Assembly (NCBI GenBank): GCA_028042835.1
Contig: JAOFOL010000011.1
Span: 1 to 56,118, forward strand
Reading direction: 5' to 3'
DNA from: Opitutales bacterium
GTDB lineage: Bacteria > Verrucomicrobiota > Verrucomicrobiia > Opitutales > Seribacteraceae
DNA: 56,118 bases
The notes beneath the pieces are model-generated. The model was not told the DNA's origin. It did no database searches and saw only the letters and a list, made by a program, of their open reading frames with translations. Positions within the stretch are counted from its first letter, which is position 1. Every line of letters begins with the position of its first letter. The position numbers were made by a program, and so were the translations under genes. Positions 25,008 through 34,600 of the stretch are shown one piece after another.

Positions 25008-25445
25008 ATGCAAGATCTCGAAAAATTATGGGATGAATTAAATCGGCAGCCGTTGCATCGGTTTGCGGATTGGCCGAATCGGGATGTTCCTAAGGGGCAA
25101 CCTGGGGTCTATCTTATTTATCAGGGGAATGATTTAAAATATGTTGGGATGGCGAGTGCTAATCTGTACGGTCGTTTGACTCAGCACGCTCGTGGGCGTC
25201 GCAGTGGGGATCAGTTTTGTGTGTATGTGTCTGATCGATTGGTGATGAAAAATTTAACCGATGAACAAATAAAAGGAATTAGCTTGGGGACTTATTCTTT
25301 GGATCATCAAATACGAGACTTTATTCGAACGGAATTATCTTATTGTTATGTACTGGTTTCGGACGATCCTACCGCTCGGGCTCTAGAAAGGTATGGACTT
25401 CAAATTGCCAAAGGGCAGGGGGCGGAGTTGTTGAATACCTTATGA
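25008..25445 (+). CDS. GIY-YIG-fold protein
   Basis: A 145-residue protein. GVYLIYQGNDLKYVGMASAN corresponds to the GIY and YIG strands (here GVY and YVG), NLYGRLTQHARG supplies the conserved Arg, and ARALERYGLQIAKG supplies the Glu that would bind the metal. This is a single-domain GIY-YIG endonuclease-like protein. The start is set at ATG 25008, since an in-frame GTG at 24981 would overlap the NERD gene. It ends one base before the stop of the convergent DUF3427 helicase. The target is unknown. Pairing with a NERD protein suggests DNA processing or defence. Confidence 0.75.
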   Translation: MQDLEKLWDELNRQPLHRFADWPNRDVPKGQPGVYLIYQGNDLKYVGMASANLYGRLTQHARGRRSGDQFCVYVSDRLVMKNLTDEQIKGISLGTYSLDHQIRDFIRTELSYCYVLVSDDPTARALERYGLQIAKGQGAELLNTL

Positions 25446-25446
25446 T

Positions 25447-28400
25447 TTAACTTTCAATAAACTCTTCTTTGAGCTGAATTGGCAATATTTCTGCCATTTC
25501 CCATGTAACATTCATCGGTTCTGCTCCTGTGTGTTCTTTGTATGTAAGTTGGCCAAGATAAACAAAGGGGGCAGCCTTTTTACCTGCCATCTTGTGCTTT
25601 CTGACGAATAGGTGAACATCGCTGTTATCTTTTGCATGATTAATAATTCGTAATCCGGAATTATTTTGTGCAGATGAGCGGTTCTGGCTCTGCCAGTGAA
25701 AAGTTTGTGAATCGATAAAATAGTCGTGGTAGCGGTGTTCCTTACCGTGATTTCTTTTGTTTATGGTGACGAGTAGGATTTGTTTGTTTATCGCTTTGGG
25801 GCATACATGGCCTTGTTCCCAAAGACCTTTGTTAAATTCTAAACCAAAGAGTGGCGGAATATCTTCACGCATGTAGCGTTGGTGCAAATATAGATCAAAG
25901 GGATTTATGATTTCCTTGAAGCGTGCACGGGTACGCATGTTTTCATTTGCCTGAATAGTTTCGTACTCTGGGTTGAGGGCAATTAAGTCGTATTGATCGT
26001 GTGTCGTTTTATTAACTTTACGGAGGAGGTATTGGTCACCTCCGGATTCGGAGTCCGTTTCTATGGCAACGATTTGATTGTTTAAACTGCCAGCAGATTG
26101 CGGGCTGATGTTTTCAAATAATAGGTGGTCGCCATCACAGATTGGATTGGTGCCGCCGTTCATGGAGTTGCCTTTTGCTCGGGCAATGAAGTGGATAGCC
26201 GGGTTGAGCTTTCCGTATTTAATTGGTAGCTGGGTTAGTTCGATCGCTTCGCGTTCATGCGGGCTTTCGGCAAAGAATCCACAGGCAATTTGTAGGTCGG
26301 TGAAATAAGGGATTTCTGAGCCTTGATCTGTACCGTCGACTTCGGGCGGCGTGGAGCTTGGTTCTTGGTTACTTCGAGATTCGTAATTGAGATAGCGGAG
26401 GTTGACTAATTCTTGAGTGAGTTCATTGAGTGATTCGACGTCACTTGCTTGTACATTTTGATGAAATCGAAATGAATTTCCTTCTTGGGTAAAGTATTTG
26501 GGTCTGTTTTCAGAGTGTTTGCCTAACCATGCGTGGACCGGGTTTCTTTTCCAGTAGGATATCCAGGCTTTTTCTGTTTTTGGATCTTGGTTAATAGAGG
26601 TAAAGAATTCTTGGGGTATATCGCCCGCAAGTTGGGTTCTTCGTTTAAGAGTATGCCAAGACTTTGTCGATAGTGTATCAAGGTCGACCGGTGTTGAGAA
26701 ACCATTGAGGTCGAGGAAGGTCTCCATCAGAACAAGTTTAAACGATTTTGACAGGGAGGTAACTTCTAGTTCTTGGAGGAATTCTCCGTGCTGGTGAGCG
26801 ACTAATTCAGTATCCGGTTCTAAATCTTTTTCACTGATGAGTAGGTTGATCCAACTTCCATATTCTTTTTTGATTTGCACGAGGGAACCACCCGCAAGAT
26901 AGAACTCGGATGCGGTAGGGCGTCTGCCCAGTGATTCTTTTAATGATCGGTAGGTATCGAGGTGAGTATCAATTTTGGTTTGGATTAATTTCTCTAAGAA
27001 TTCAATCGCTTCTAAATCGTAGTTTACATAGCAACCATCCGCTAATTCGATTGAACCTTCGCGAATCTGTTTGATGAATTGTTTTCTGTCTTGGTTCGTT
27101 ACTCCGATTTGAAAGAGAGCTTCGGCTTTTTTGAAAAAGCTAATGTGGTTACCAATTAAATCGAGTACAACGAGTTTTTCTTTTCCGCTTTCTTTTGCTT
27201 GCCTGAGTCCGCGTCCAAGTTGTTGAAGGAAGATGATTTTGGACTCGGTGGGTCGAAGCATCAGGACTGTGTCAATCTTGGGCAGATCGACTCCTTCGTT
27301 AAATAGGTCGACGGAAAATATTACTTCAATTTCGCCACGGTTAAGTTGGTCCAGTGCTTCATTTCGGCGGAGTTTTGATTGACTGTGAATGGATGCACAT
27401 CGAATATTTTTCCGGTTGAAAAAATCCGCCATGAAATCGGCGTGTTTAATCGAAATGCAAAATGCGAGTGTTCGGTTTTGTTTACGCTCTGCCCAATTTT
27501 GGAAAGCGTGTTCAGCACGGGCCTCAGTGGCTAATTGGTTTTGGAGTTCTTCAGGATCAAATTTTCCGTTTCGCCATGAGATTTCTTGGTAGTCGACTTC
27601 GATATCTGCAATGCCGAAATAAGTAAAGGGGCAGAGGACAGATTGGTTGATCGCTTTGACCATGCCGTTTTCAAAAACCAAATTATTATCGCACAGGGAG
27701 AGGATATCAGCTTGATCAGTACGTTCTGGGGTTGCGGTAAGACCTAATAAGAATTTTGGAGTGAAGCCTGATAGCAGTCGTTTATAACTAGCAGCACCAG
27801 CATGGTGAAATTCATCGACTATAATGTAGTCGAAGTAAGTTTCGTTAAATTTATCCAGGTGAGTTTGACGGCCCAGGGTTTGAATGGATGCAAAGAGTAT
27901 ATCTACATTCTTATCTTTCTGGGTACCGGTATATTTACCAACTTTAGCATCTTCGAATATTCGAACAAAAGTTTCCTCTGCTTGGGAGAGGATTTCCTCA
28001 CGGTGGGCAACAAAGAGAATCTTTTTCGCTTTGGTTTCTAAACAGTCAAAAGCGGCAAGCCAGGTTTTGCCAGTGCCGGTTGCCATGACGACCAAACCAC
28101 GAGCATTTCCTTCGATACGACACTTCTTGAGGGCGAGTAATGCTTCTACCTGAATTGGATTCGGTTTAACGGGAGGAAGGCATTCTTTTTCTACTTCAAC
28201 TCCGCTCTTTATTTTGTCCTGAGGAGTTTTTGATTCGTATTCATCGCGGTATATATCGATCCATTCATTTGATAAATGAACCGCTTGTGGATTTTCGAAC
28301 AGAACTTTGAACTTTGAGCAGATTTCCTGGAATGCACTTTGATTTTCAGATGAAGTAATTCTTAGGTTCCATTCTAACCCATGATTTAATGCGGAATGGC

Positions 28401-28776
28401 TTATATTACTAGAGCCTACATAAGCGACGCCATCTTTTGATGACCTGTCTTCACGATGAACAAAGATATAGGACTTCATATGGAAAGCAGTATTTCCAGA
28501 TTCATATATTTTAACCTGGGCCCCTTTTTCTTGTAGGATCATTAAAGCTCGGAGAGCTTTGGGCTCCGTTATGTGAAGATAACCACTAGTAATAATCCTG
28601 ATTTTTACATCTGCTTCTAATGCATCCTCTAGTGCAGGCTTAATAAGCTCTAGTCCAGATGATCGAATAAAAGAAACCGCAATATCAATCCGTGTTGCTT
28701 GATTGATAGCCGCAATTAGTTTTGGCAGGAAATGATCACCTCCTCCAGTAACTAGGCTTTGCTCAGAAATGTTCAT
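25447..28776 (-). CDS. PLD-helicase-S24-DUF3427 multidomain protein
   Basis: A 1,109-residue fusion. Residues 1-170 are a phospholipase-D-like domain (FHMKSYIF ... YVGSSNISHSALNHGLEWN, a single HxK motif). Residues about 220-600 are an SF2 helicase: MATGTGKTWLAAFD is Walker A, DEFHHAGA motif II, GLTATPERTD motif III and LQQLGRGLRQAKESGKEKL motif VI. Around 840-960 lies a LexA/UmuD-like S24 domain: ARAKGNSMNGG places the nucleophilic Ser at 871, and LLRKV has a Lys at 920 beside the position where LexA has its catalytic Lys. The last 130 residues (NSDVHLFVRKHKMAGKKAAP) are DUF3427. Proteins of the PLD-helicase-DUF3427 type are found in defence islands and probably degrade or restrict foreign DNA. 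A 12-base palindrome lies in its promoter region. Confidence 0.85.
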   Translation of the reverse strand: MNISEQSLVTGGGDHFLPKLIAAINQATRIDIAVSFIRSSGLELIKPALEDALEADVKIRIITSGYLHITEPKALRALMILQEKGAQVKIYESGNTAFHMKSYIFVHREDRSSKDGVAYVGSSNISHSALNHGLEWNLRITSSENQSAFQEICSKFKVLFENPQAVHLSNEWIDIYRDEYESKTPQDKIKSGVEVEKECLPPVKPNPIQVEALLALKKCRIEGNARGLVVMATGTGKTWLAAFDCLETKAKKILFVAHREEILSQAEETFVRIFEDAKVGKYTGTQKDKNVDILFASIQTLGRQTHLDKFNETYFDYIIVDEFHHAGAASYKRLLSGFTPKFLLGLTATPERTDQADILSLCDNNLVFENGMVKAINQSVLCPFTYFGIADIEVDYQEISWRNGKFDPEELQNQLATEARAEHAFQNWAERKQNRTLAFCISIKHADFMADFFNRKNIRCASIHSQSKLRRNEALDQLNRGEIEVIFSVDLFNEGVDLPKIDTVLMLRPTESKIIFLQQLGRGLRQAKESGKEKLVVLDLIGNHISFFKKAEALFQIGVTNQDRKQFIKQIREGSIELADGCYVNYDLEAIEFLEKLIQTKIDTHLDTYRSLKESLGRRPTASEFYLAGGSLVQIKKEYGSWINLLISEKDLEPDTELVAHQHGEFLQELEVTSLSKSFKLVLMETFLDLNGFSTPVDLDTLSTKSWHTLKRRTQLAGDIPQEFFTSINQDPKTEKAWISYWKRNPVHAWLGKHSENRPKYFTQEGNSFRFHQNVQASDVESLNELTQELVNLRYLNYESRSNQEPSSTPPEVDGTDQGSEIPYFTDLQIACGFFAESPHEREAIELTQLPIKYGKLNPAIHFIARAKGNSMNGGTNPICDGDHLLFENISPQSAGSLNNQIVAIETDSESGGDQYLLRKVNKTTHDQYDLIALNPEYETIQANENMRTRARFKEIINPFDLYLHQRYMREDIPPLFGLEFNKGLWEQGHVCPKAINKQILLVTINKRNHGKEHRYHDYFIDSQTFHWQSQNRSSAQNNSGLRIINHAKDNSDVHLFVRKHKMAGKKAAPFVYLGQLTYKEHTGAEPMNVTWEMAEILPIQLKEEFIES

Positions 28777-28982
28777 GAAGGAAATCGATAAAAGAGATGT
28801 GCGTTAAATTAAACATACGATCGTATTAAAATAACGACCATGAAAGTTATATAAATCGACTGCAATTCGATTCTAGTCTTTCAGTCGTTTATCCGATTAG
28901 TCTCGTCTTGATATAGGTGAGTTTGACGAAGTTTTTCATTTCGGGCTGGCTACGGAAAATCAAAAGAATAGTTTTTAATTAC
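28777..28982 (-). promoter_or_regulatory. Promoter region of the DUF3427 gene with a perfect palindrome
   Basis: A 206-base AT-rich gap upstream of the DUF3427 gene and downstream of the SNF2 gene. It contains ATACGATCGTAT (28815-28826), a perfect 12-base palindrome about 39 bases before the ATG, a plausible operator. No confident -35/-10 pair is identified. Confidence 0.5.
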
Positions 28983-31640
28983 TTAACTTGTGATATTCCA
29001 AATTATTCCAAGTAGTTCAGAGTCTGGATGTTCGAGGTTTTGGCCAAGTGAATGTAGGTTATCTTTAAGGTATTGATTAACTTGTTTTTCAAACAAGGCC
29101 AGCTTTTCGAATTCTTTTTCATAGTTACCTTGAAAATCAAAGTTTGTGCCAAAAGTGGTTTTATTCAGGTGATCAAGTAACTCCCAGTCCTTGTAGTTTT
29201 TTAGGTCTTTTGAGTTTAATTCCAAACCATAGATGTAGGAGGAAACACTTTCATTCTCAGTGGTGATTCGATTGAAAACTCTTATTATTGCTAGAGGTTT
29301 GAACTTTGAATCAGTCTTTACTAAGCAAAGACAGTCTTCATAGTTTTCTGCTTGTTTCAATGCTCGGTCAAAAACAGGAAAGCCAACTGCAATTCGATTT
29401 TCTTCCACTTTCTTTCCCAAAGTTGATTGTCGATTGAAAATTATATTTTTCATCTCTTTTCGATCACTTCTTTTTTTCCATTCTTCTGGAGTAATGAGGG
29501 AGATGCAATCCTCATTTTGCGTAAGTCTTCTTTTATTATTTGAAGCGGCTCGTTTAAGAAAGTTTTGAAGATCAGGAAGATCGAGCTGAGGAATCGCACC
29601 GATTGCGTTTTGAAAATCGAATTTGGATGCATTTCCAACCAAATTAGTAACAGTTTCCATGATATCCTTTCCACCAAGTTGCCCTGCCTTAATATCAACC
29701 CAGTCCTTAAGGTTTTCGGGCTTTTGCTCGATCGCTTCAGAATAGATCTCTTCAAAAAGTGAAGGATTGGGAACTCCAAGTATGAGATCACTTAGGTCTT
29801 CAGGTGTATCCATAACTTCCTTCATCGATCGCATGATTGTATTAATCTTTTCAGTCAGGTGGTTTCGAATTTTGGATTCAATCGTTTCTGGATTTGATAT
29901 ATTATAAACCAATACTTTGTCTTTTTGTCCTATCCGGTTTAAACGACCCACTCGTTGGTGAAGCCTCATCGGGTTCCATGGCATGTCAACCTGAACAAGC
30001 ACATGACAATTTCCTTGCAGATCGACACCTTCACCTGCTGCCTCAGTAGAAACAAGAAAGCGAATCCCACCAGTATTAAATTGTTCAGCAAGTTCTCTTC
30101 TGTTCGATGACAGCTTAAACTCTTCTCCTGAATCTTTAATCACTAAGTAGTTATCTCCGTTTATAAATCCAACGGATTGATGCCCATACTTTTTCCTAAG
30201 TAGTTTAACTAAAAGACCCTGGGTTGCTTTATATTCCGTGAAGAAAAGAATGGAGTCTTGTGAGTGTTCAGATTCAATTAAATCTAGAATGACTTCCATC
30301 TTAGATTCGGATTTTACCTCGCTCGCATATCCAATTAATTGATCAATGGATATTTCCTCATCCCTACATACCTTGATTAAAGAATCTAGGATTTCCTTTG
30401 TTCTATCTTCAACGGATTCAAGCTCGTGTTCTGTTGCACCTGATTCTTTTAGTGCATTGAGATTCCTCGCATATTCATCTTCTGTATCCGTTTTTATTTT
30501 TTGAAAGTTTTTCTTTCGGTTGCGAAGAGCAGATAATATAGCAGCCACAGAGCTTGCAGCTAGTTTTTGCATGGTTGCTAAAATTAAACCTACTGCACTG
30601 CCTTTTTGATTAGATAATCCTTGCGAGTATGTTCTTCCTTCAAGAATAAAGTTTTCCAGGCAATGGTAAAAGAATTCTTCTTGTTCGCTGTAAGTGTACT
30701 GAAGGTTGATTGTTTTTGGGGCTTGAAATAGCTTATTGCCATTCAAATCCGTTACTTCTTGCTTGTTGTTGCGAATTACAGCCTGGTTCAAATAGGGATA
30801 TTGATCAGCCGGATTTTTGTTTGGGTCAAAAAGATCTGGACGAAGCAAACTAAGGAGTGAGAAGAAACCAAAGTTTTTTCCCCGATGTGGGGTACCTGTG
30901 AAAAAAAGCAGAGAATCAACCTTTTCCTCTTTATCCAAATGACCAACCAACCTGTATGCCTTTGTTGCACCGCCTCTTTCCTTAACATTAAGATGATGAG
31001 CTTCGTCTACTATAATTAAGTCCCAGCCTTCATGTTCCACAAGTCTATCCCATCTTCCACCCTTATCATTTCTAAGGGTGTGAAACGATGCGATGACTGC
31101 GTTATGTTTTTCCCAGAATCGGTCATTTGTTTGATCCATTTCAGGACTGTATTCAGAAGATCGAATGTCAAACATATCAAACAGCCTTTCAGACCATTGT
31201 TTGACAAGGGATGCGGGGCACATAACTAAGAACCTATTAATTCTCCCACTTGATTTAAGAGCCCATAGGGCAAGGCCTGCCTCAATGGTTTTACCTAAGC
31301 CCACATCATCTGCAATAAGCCATCGTGTTGGCCAGTCTTGGGTGATTTTTTGGCAGACCCATAATTGGTGAGGGAAAAGCTTTATTTTGGAGGGCGAAAA
31401 TACCCCCCACGCCTTATTTATACTCTGAATCGTTACAGACTGCACTCTTGCAATGGTACGATTAGCATCATTGAACTTTTTTGCCGAAATTTCAGAACCA
31501 ACTGTTGCACGGTTCTGTAAGTCTTCTTTTTTGCACTCTTGGATTTTAGTGCCAAACCGGGCGATAATCGTTTCGCCACGGTCGAGTTCTATAATTCCTT
31601 CGCCATATTCTTTATGAAAGATTTTTATTTGATCACTCAT
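28983..31640 (-). CDS. SNF2-family helicase/ATPase of a sacsin-like defence pair
   Basis: An 885-residue SF2/SNF2 ATPase. The N-terminus IFHKEYGEGIIELDRGETII resembles the small Tudor-like module found at the ends of UvrD and RapA. IADDVGLGKTIEAGLALWAL is motif I, IVDEAHHLN motif II, FFTGTPHRGKN motif III, and MRLHQRVGRLNRIGQKDKVL motif VI. A helical insertion lies between the two RecA lobes (about residues 330-430), and the C-terminal 250 residues have no recognised domain. It starts 6 bases after the stop of the 2,531-residue sacsin-like gene, so the two form an operon. It resembles the SNF2 proteins of DISARM and BREX loci but comes with no methyltransferase. It probably translocates on DNA for the partner protein. 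Confidence 0.85.
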   Translation of the reverse strand: MSDQIKIFHKEYGEGIIELDRGETIIARFGTKIQECKKEDLQNRATVGSEISAKKFNDANRTIARVQSVTIQSINKAWGVFSPSKIKLFPHQLWVCQKITQDWPTRWLIADDVGLGKTIEAGLALWALKSSGRINRFLVMCPASLVKQWSERLFDMFDIRSSEYSPEMDQTNDRFWEKHNAVIASFHTLRNDKGGRWDRLVEHEGWDLIIVDEAHHLNVKERGGATKAYRLVGHLDKEEKVDSLLFFTGTPHRGKNFGFFSLLSLLRPDLFDPNKNPADQYPYLNQAVIRNNKQEVTDLNGNKLFQAPKTINLQYTYSEQEEFFYHCLENFILEGRTYSQGLSNQKGSAVGLILATMQKLAASSVAAILSALRNRKKNFQKIKTDTEDEYARNLNALKESGATEHELESVEDRTKEILDSLIKVCRDEEISIDQLIGYASEVKSESKMEVILDLIESEHSQDSILFFTEYKATQGLLVKLLRKKYGHQSVGFINGDNYLVIKDSGEEFKLSSNRRELAEQFNTGGIRFLVSTEAAGEGVDLQGNCHVLVQVDMPWNPMRLHQRVGRLNRIGQKDKVLVYNISNPETIESKIRNHLTEKINTIMRSMKEVMDTPEDLSDLILGVPNPSLFEEIYSEAIEQKPENLKDWVDIKAGQLGGKDIMETVTNLVGNASKFDFQNAIGAIPQLDLPDLQNFLKRAASNNKRRLTQNEDCISLITPEEWKKRSDRKEMKNIIFNRQSTLGKKVEENRIAVGFPVFDRALKQAENYEDCLCLVKTDSKFKPLAIIRVFNRITTENESVSSYIYGLELNSKDLKNYKDWELLDHLNKTTFGTNFDFQGNYEKEFEKLALFEKQVNQYLKDNLHSLGQNLEHPDSELLGIIWNITS

Positions 31641-31646
31641 TTCCTT

Positions 31647-34600
31647 TTATCTTTGAACTATAGGAGTAAATCTACTATCAGACTGAAAAAGAAGAGGTAT
31701 ATGAAAGCAATAGTCGAATGTATAATCTTCTTCTGTTGTTCCTAGTTTTTCTTTTAAAAAATCAGAAATAACTTTCGAATCGGTAGAAGAATGAGCTTCT
31801 TCAGTTAATCCTTGGCATCCTAATTGAATCATGAACTTACGAATACTTTTCTTCGGCAAATAACAATGATCATAAAAAGCAGTACCTTTTCCTTCGCCAG
31901 TTATTCTGGCAAATTCAGCCATGATAAAGTGAGCACCAAGGCTAACATCTTTGGTGATCATAGGGGAAGTTATACCTGTTCCATCAAGATTCGTGTTTTG
32001 CTTTAAATCTGTTATCCCTTTTGAATTAGAATTCCCTTCATCTAAATAAGAAAAAATATTTCTAACATAATCCTCTAAATACCTTGAAAATTTGAAAAAA
32101 CTTGGAAAACATCCAAATAGTTGAAAATGATTTTGACCTGAACTTTCTTCTTCTTCAATCCATCGTTCCAGAAGATTTAACCACTCTACTGGGTCTGCTT
32201 CTGGTGCGGCAAAGGTATCTAAATATTTTTCTCTTTCACATTTTTCTATAAAACCTTTGGTTACCTGTGGCCATGCAAACCCAAACCTAAAAGTTAGCGA
32301 AGCTATGAAAATTTTAAGCCATTCTTTTCTAGTGCTTACATCATTTTTTGAAGCTTCCCAATCCGGAGAAATTATTGGGTCTATTGAACCAGGGTAGAAC
32401 TTTTCTTTGTATAAATTTATGAAATGATCTTTGCGGTCTCTAAATTCCTTAAGGATCAAGTGTAAATATTCACCACTATTAGAGAAGTGCTGTTCCCGGT
32501 AATGGTCTTCCTCATCTTCAGGCTCACCGTCTTCCTCGTCAGTGTATAAGTTGTTTAATGTTTCTGGAAAGAGTTTACCTATGATTACTGCTTTTTCTCT
32601 ATCTGATAAAATCGAACTTTTAAAAATGAATTTGAAGAGGTCTTCTTTTATTAACCAATCTGGGATATGGTCGTTTGTTGCTATTCGGTGGCAAATAGAA
32701 TCGGTTAATGTTGAGTTGAATATTAAAAATTTCAAAAATTCTGTTTTTGTACTCACAGATGAGAAATTAGAACACCAATTTAGAATGGTAGATTCTTTTG
32801 GACATTTAAACTCATCTCTACAAGTTTTAAAGAAAGTGATAGCATGTTCACTTGTAGTAATTTCATCACATAGCAAGACTTCATCTGGTGCAAATCTGCA
32901 AAGAAGCGTTTCTATATTTGTGTAAGTATCTTCCTTTGATTGTGATGAAAAAAGAAGTTCTTTAGGATCCTTCCATTGATTTGCCTTTGATTGGAATCTT
33001 ATTTGAGAAAGAGTTTTTTGAGTTTCTTTCCATGGGTTATTTTCTGAATACACAACATCATATTTCCCGATTAGCTGTTCTGTGAATAACGATCCTAATC
33101 TTTCTGCATCAGCCTTATTTGCCTGTTTGCCATTAAACCAAACCGGATCTTCAGATACTAGCTCGTTCAGACCAAAAAATTGGGGTGAGAAATCCTGTAC
33201 TAAAAATCTACTAAGAATTCTTTCCACATTTTGCGAAACCGAAGTACTTAGTATTTTATTGAGATGATCCCATTCTTTTATTGTATCTAGATGTTCTGCT
33301 AGTTTTGAACAAATTTTATACTCAACCTCGCCCTTTTTTAGGAGTTTTGGGTTTGATTCGATTCCGTTTGGAATAACTCTTTTTTCACTAATGAACCAAC
33401 CATAGCCTGTTGCCTGATTATCTCCCCAAAGAAGAAGTTCAATTAAATCTAGACCGGATTGGTCTTCGTCATCTCTAAATCGATTGTTTAGATTTGTAGC
33501 AAAGAGAGACCATAGAGAATTCCATAATTCATAGTCAGTATGGATGGCTTCATTCTCAGTGTATTGCCATAATTCTAATAACCCCTTTTGCAAATCAGAT
33601 TCCATCTCTTGGATTACTTTCTCGTTAAGCGAACGGTCTCTGTGCAAGCTTGCCCTTCCTATATCCAAGTGAAATGAACCATTTAGAATAAATCCTAATC
33701 CTAGTTTTACATCAGTGGGTACCGTTACCCAAAAAGTAGACGCATTAGGAATTTTAGAAAAAGTCTTACCGTCAAAAAAGAGTAGTAATTTACCGAATTC
33801 TCCAAGTTTGAAAAAACAAACTGGGTGTTTAACACTTTCGTTTTCAAGTATATCACCTAGATTCCAAAACTCAGTCGATGAATCTTTTTGACTGTACTTG
33901 AAAGAAATTTTTTCATCGGCAGCTCTGTCGATGGTGACTTCTTCAAGGGCTCGACCAAATACTGGTAGGAATGGTGAATTGTTTAGAAATTGTAATAGTA
34001 AATTTGTTTCAGGAGAAGAGATTGTGGATTTTTCTAGAACAACAGCAGTTCTTCCCTTATCGGGACTTGGTAATTCACTTTCAAGCTTTTCTTTTTCAGC
34101 AGATTGAAGTTTTCTTGGATAAAATCCACAGACGATTTCAAAATCAATTCCATCACTTATTACTTTTGGTTTATCGCAAATTAAGTAGACGCTTTTGAAT
34201 CCTACACCAAACTTTCCAGTTGCATTGTTATTGGCATCGATATTTTTTGCGGAGCTGTTAAGAAATAACATCTTTACAAGATCCTCGTCATATTTCCTTA
34301 CACTAGCTTCTTTTTTAGTAAGATCGGTTCCGCTCCAGCTATTAATTGGTCTTCCCCAGTGAACGAAAACGATTTCATTGTCGTTTTCAATTAACTCAAA
34401 GGTGTTTTTTGGTCTATTTTTTTCTGGGAGTTGAAGGAGGGCATCATCTGCATTTTGAAAAATTTCGAAAGGTATTGATTCTTGGGTGTACTGATAGTGT
34501 TTGTTAATGGTGTTTCTAACATCGCTGATCATAAATTCAGCATCGGGATTTAGTGCTCCCGAACGGTCTTCTAAAATATTTTTTAGTTGATTGTTTAAGG

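Noticed and set aside
28983-31640. Calling the SNF2 gene part of a DISARM system
   Set aside because: DISARM also requires DrmA, DrmB and a methylase. None is next to it, and the partner is a sacsin-like protein.
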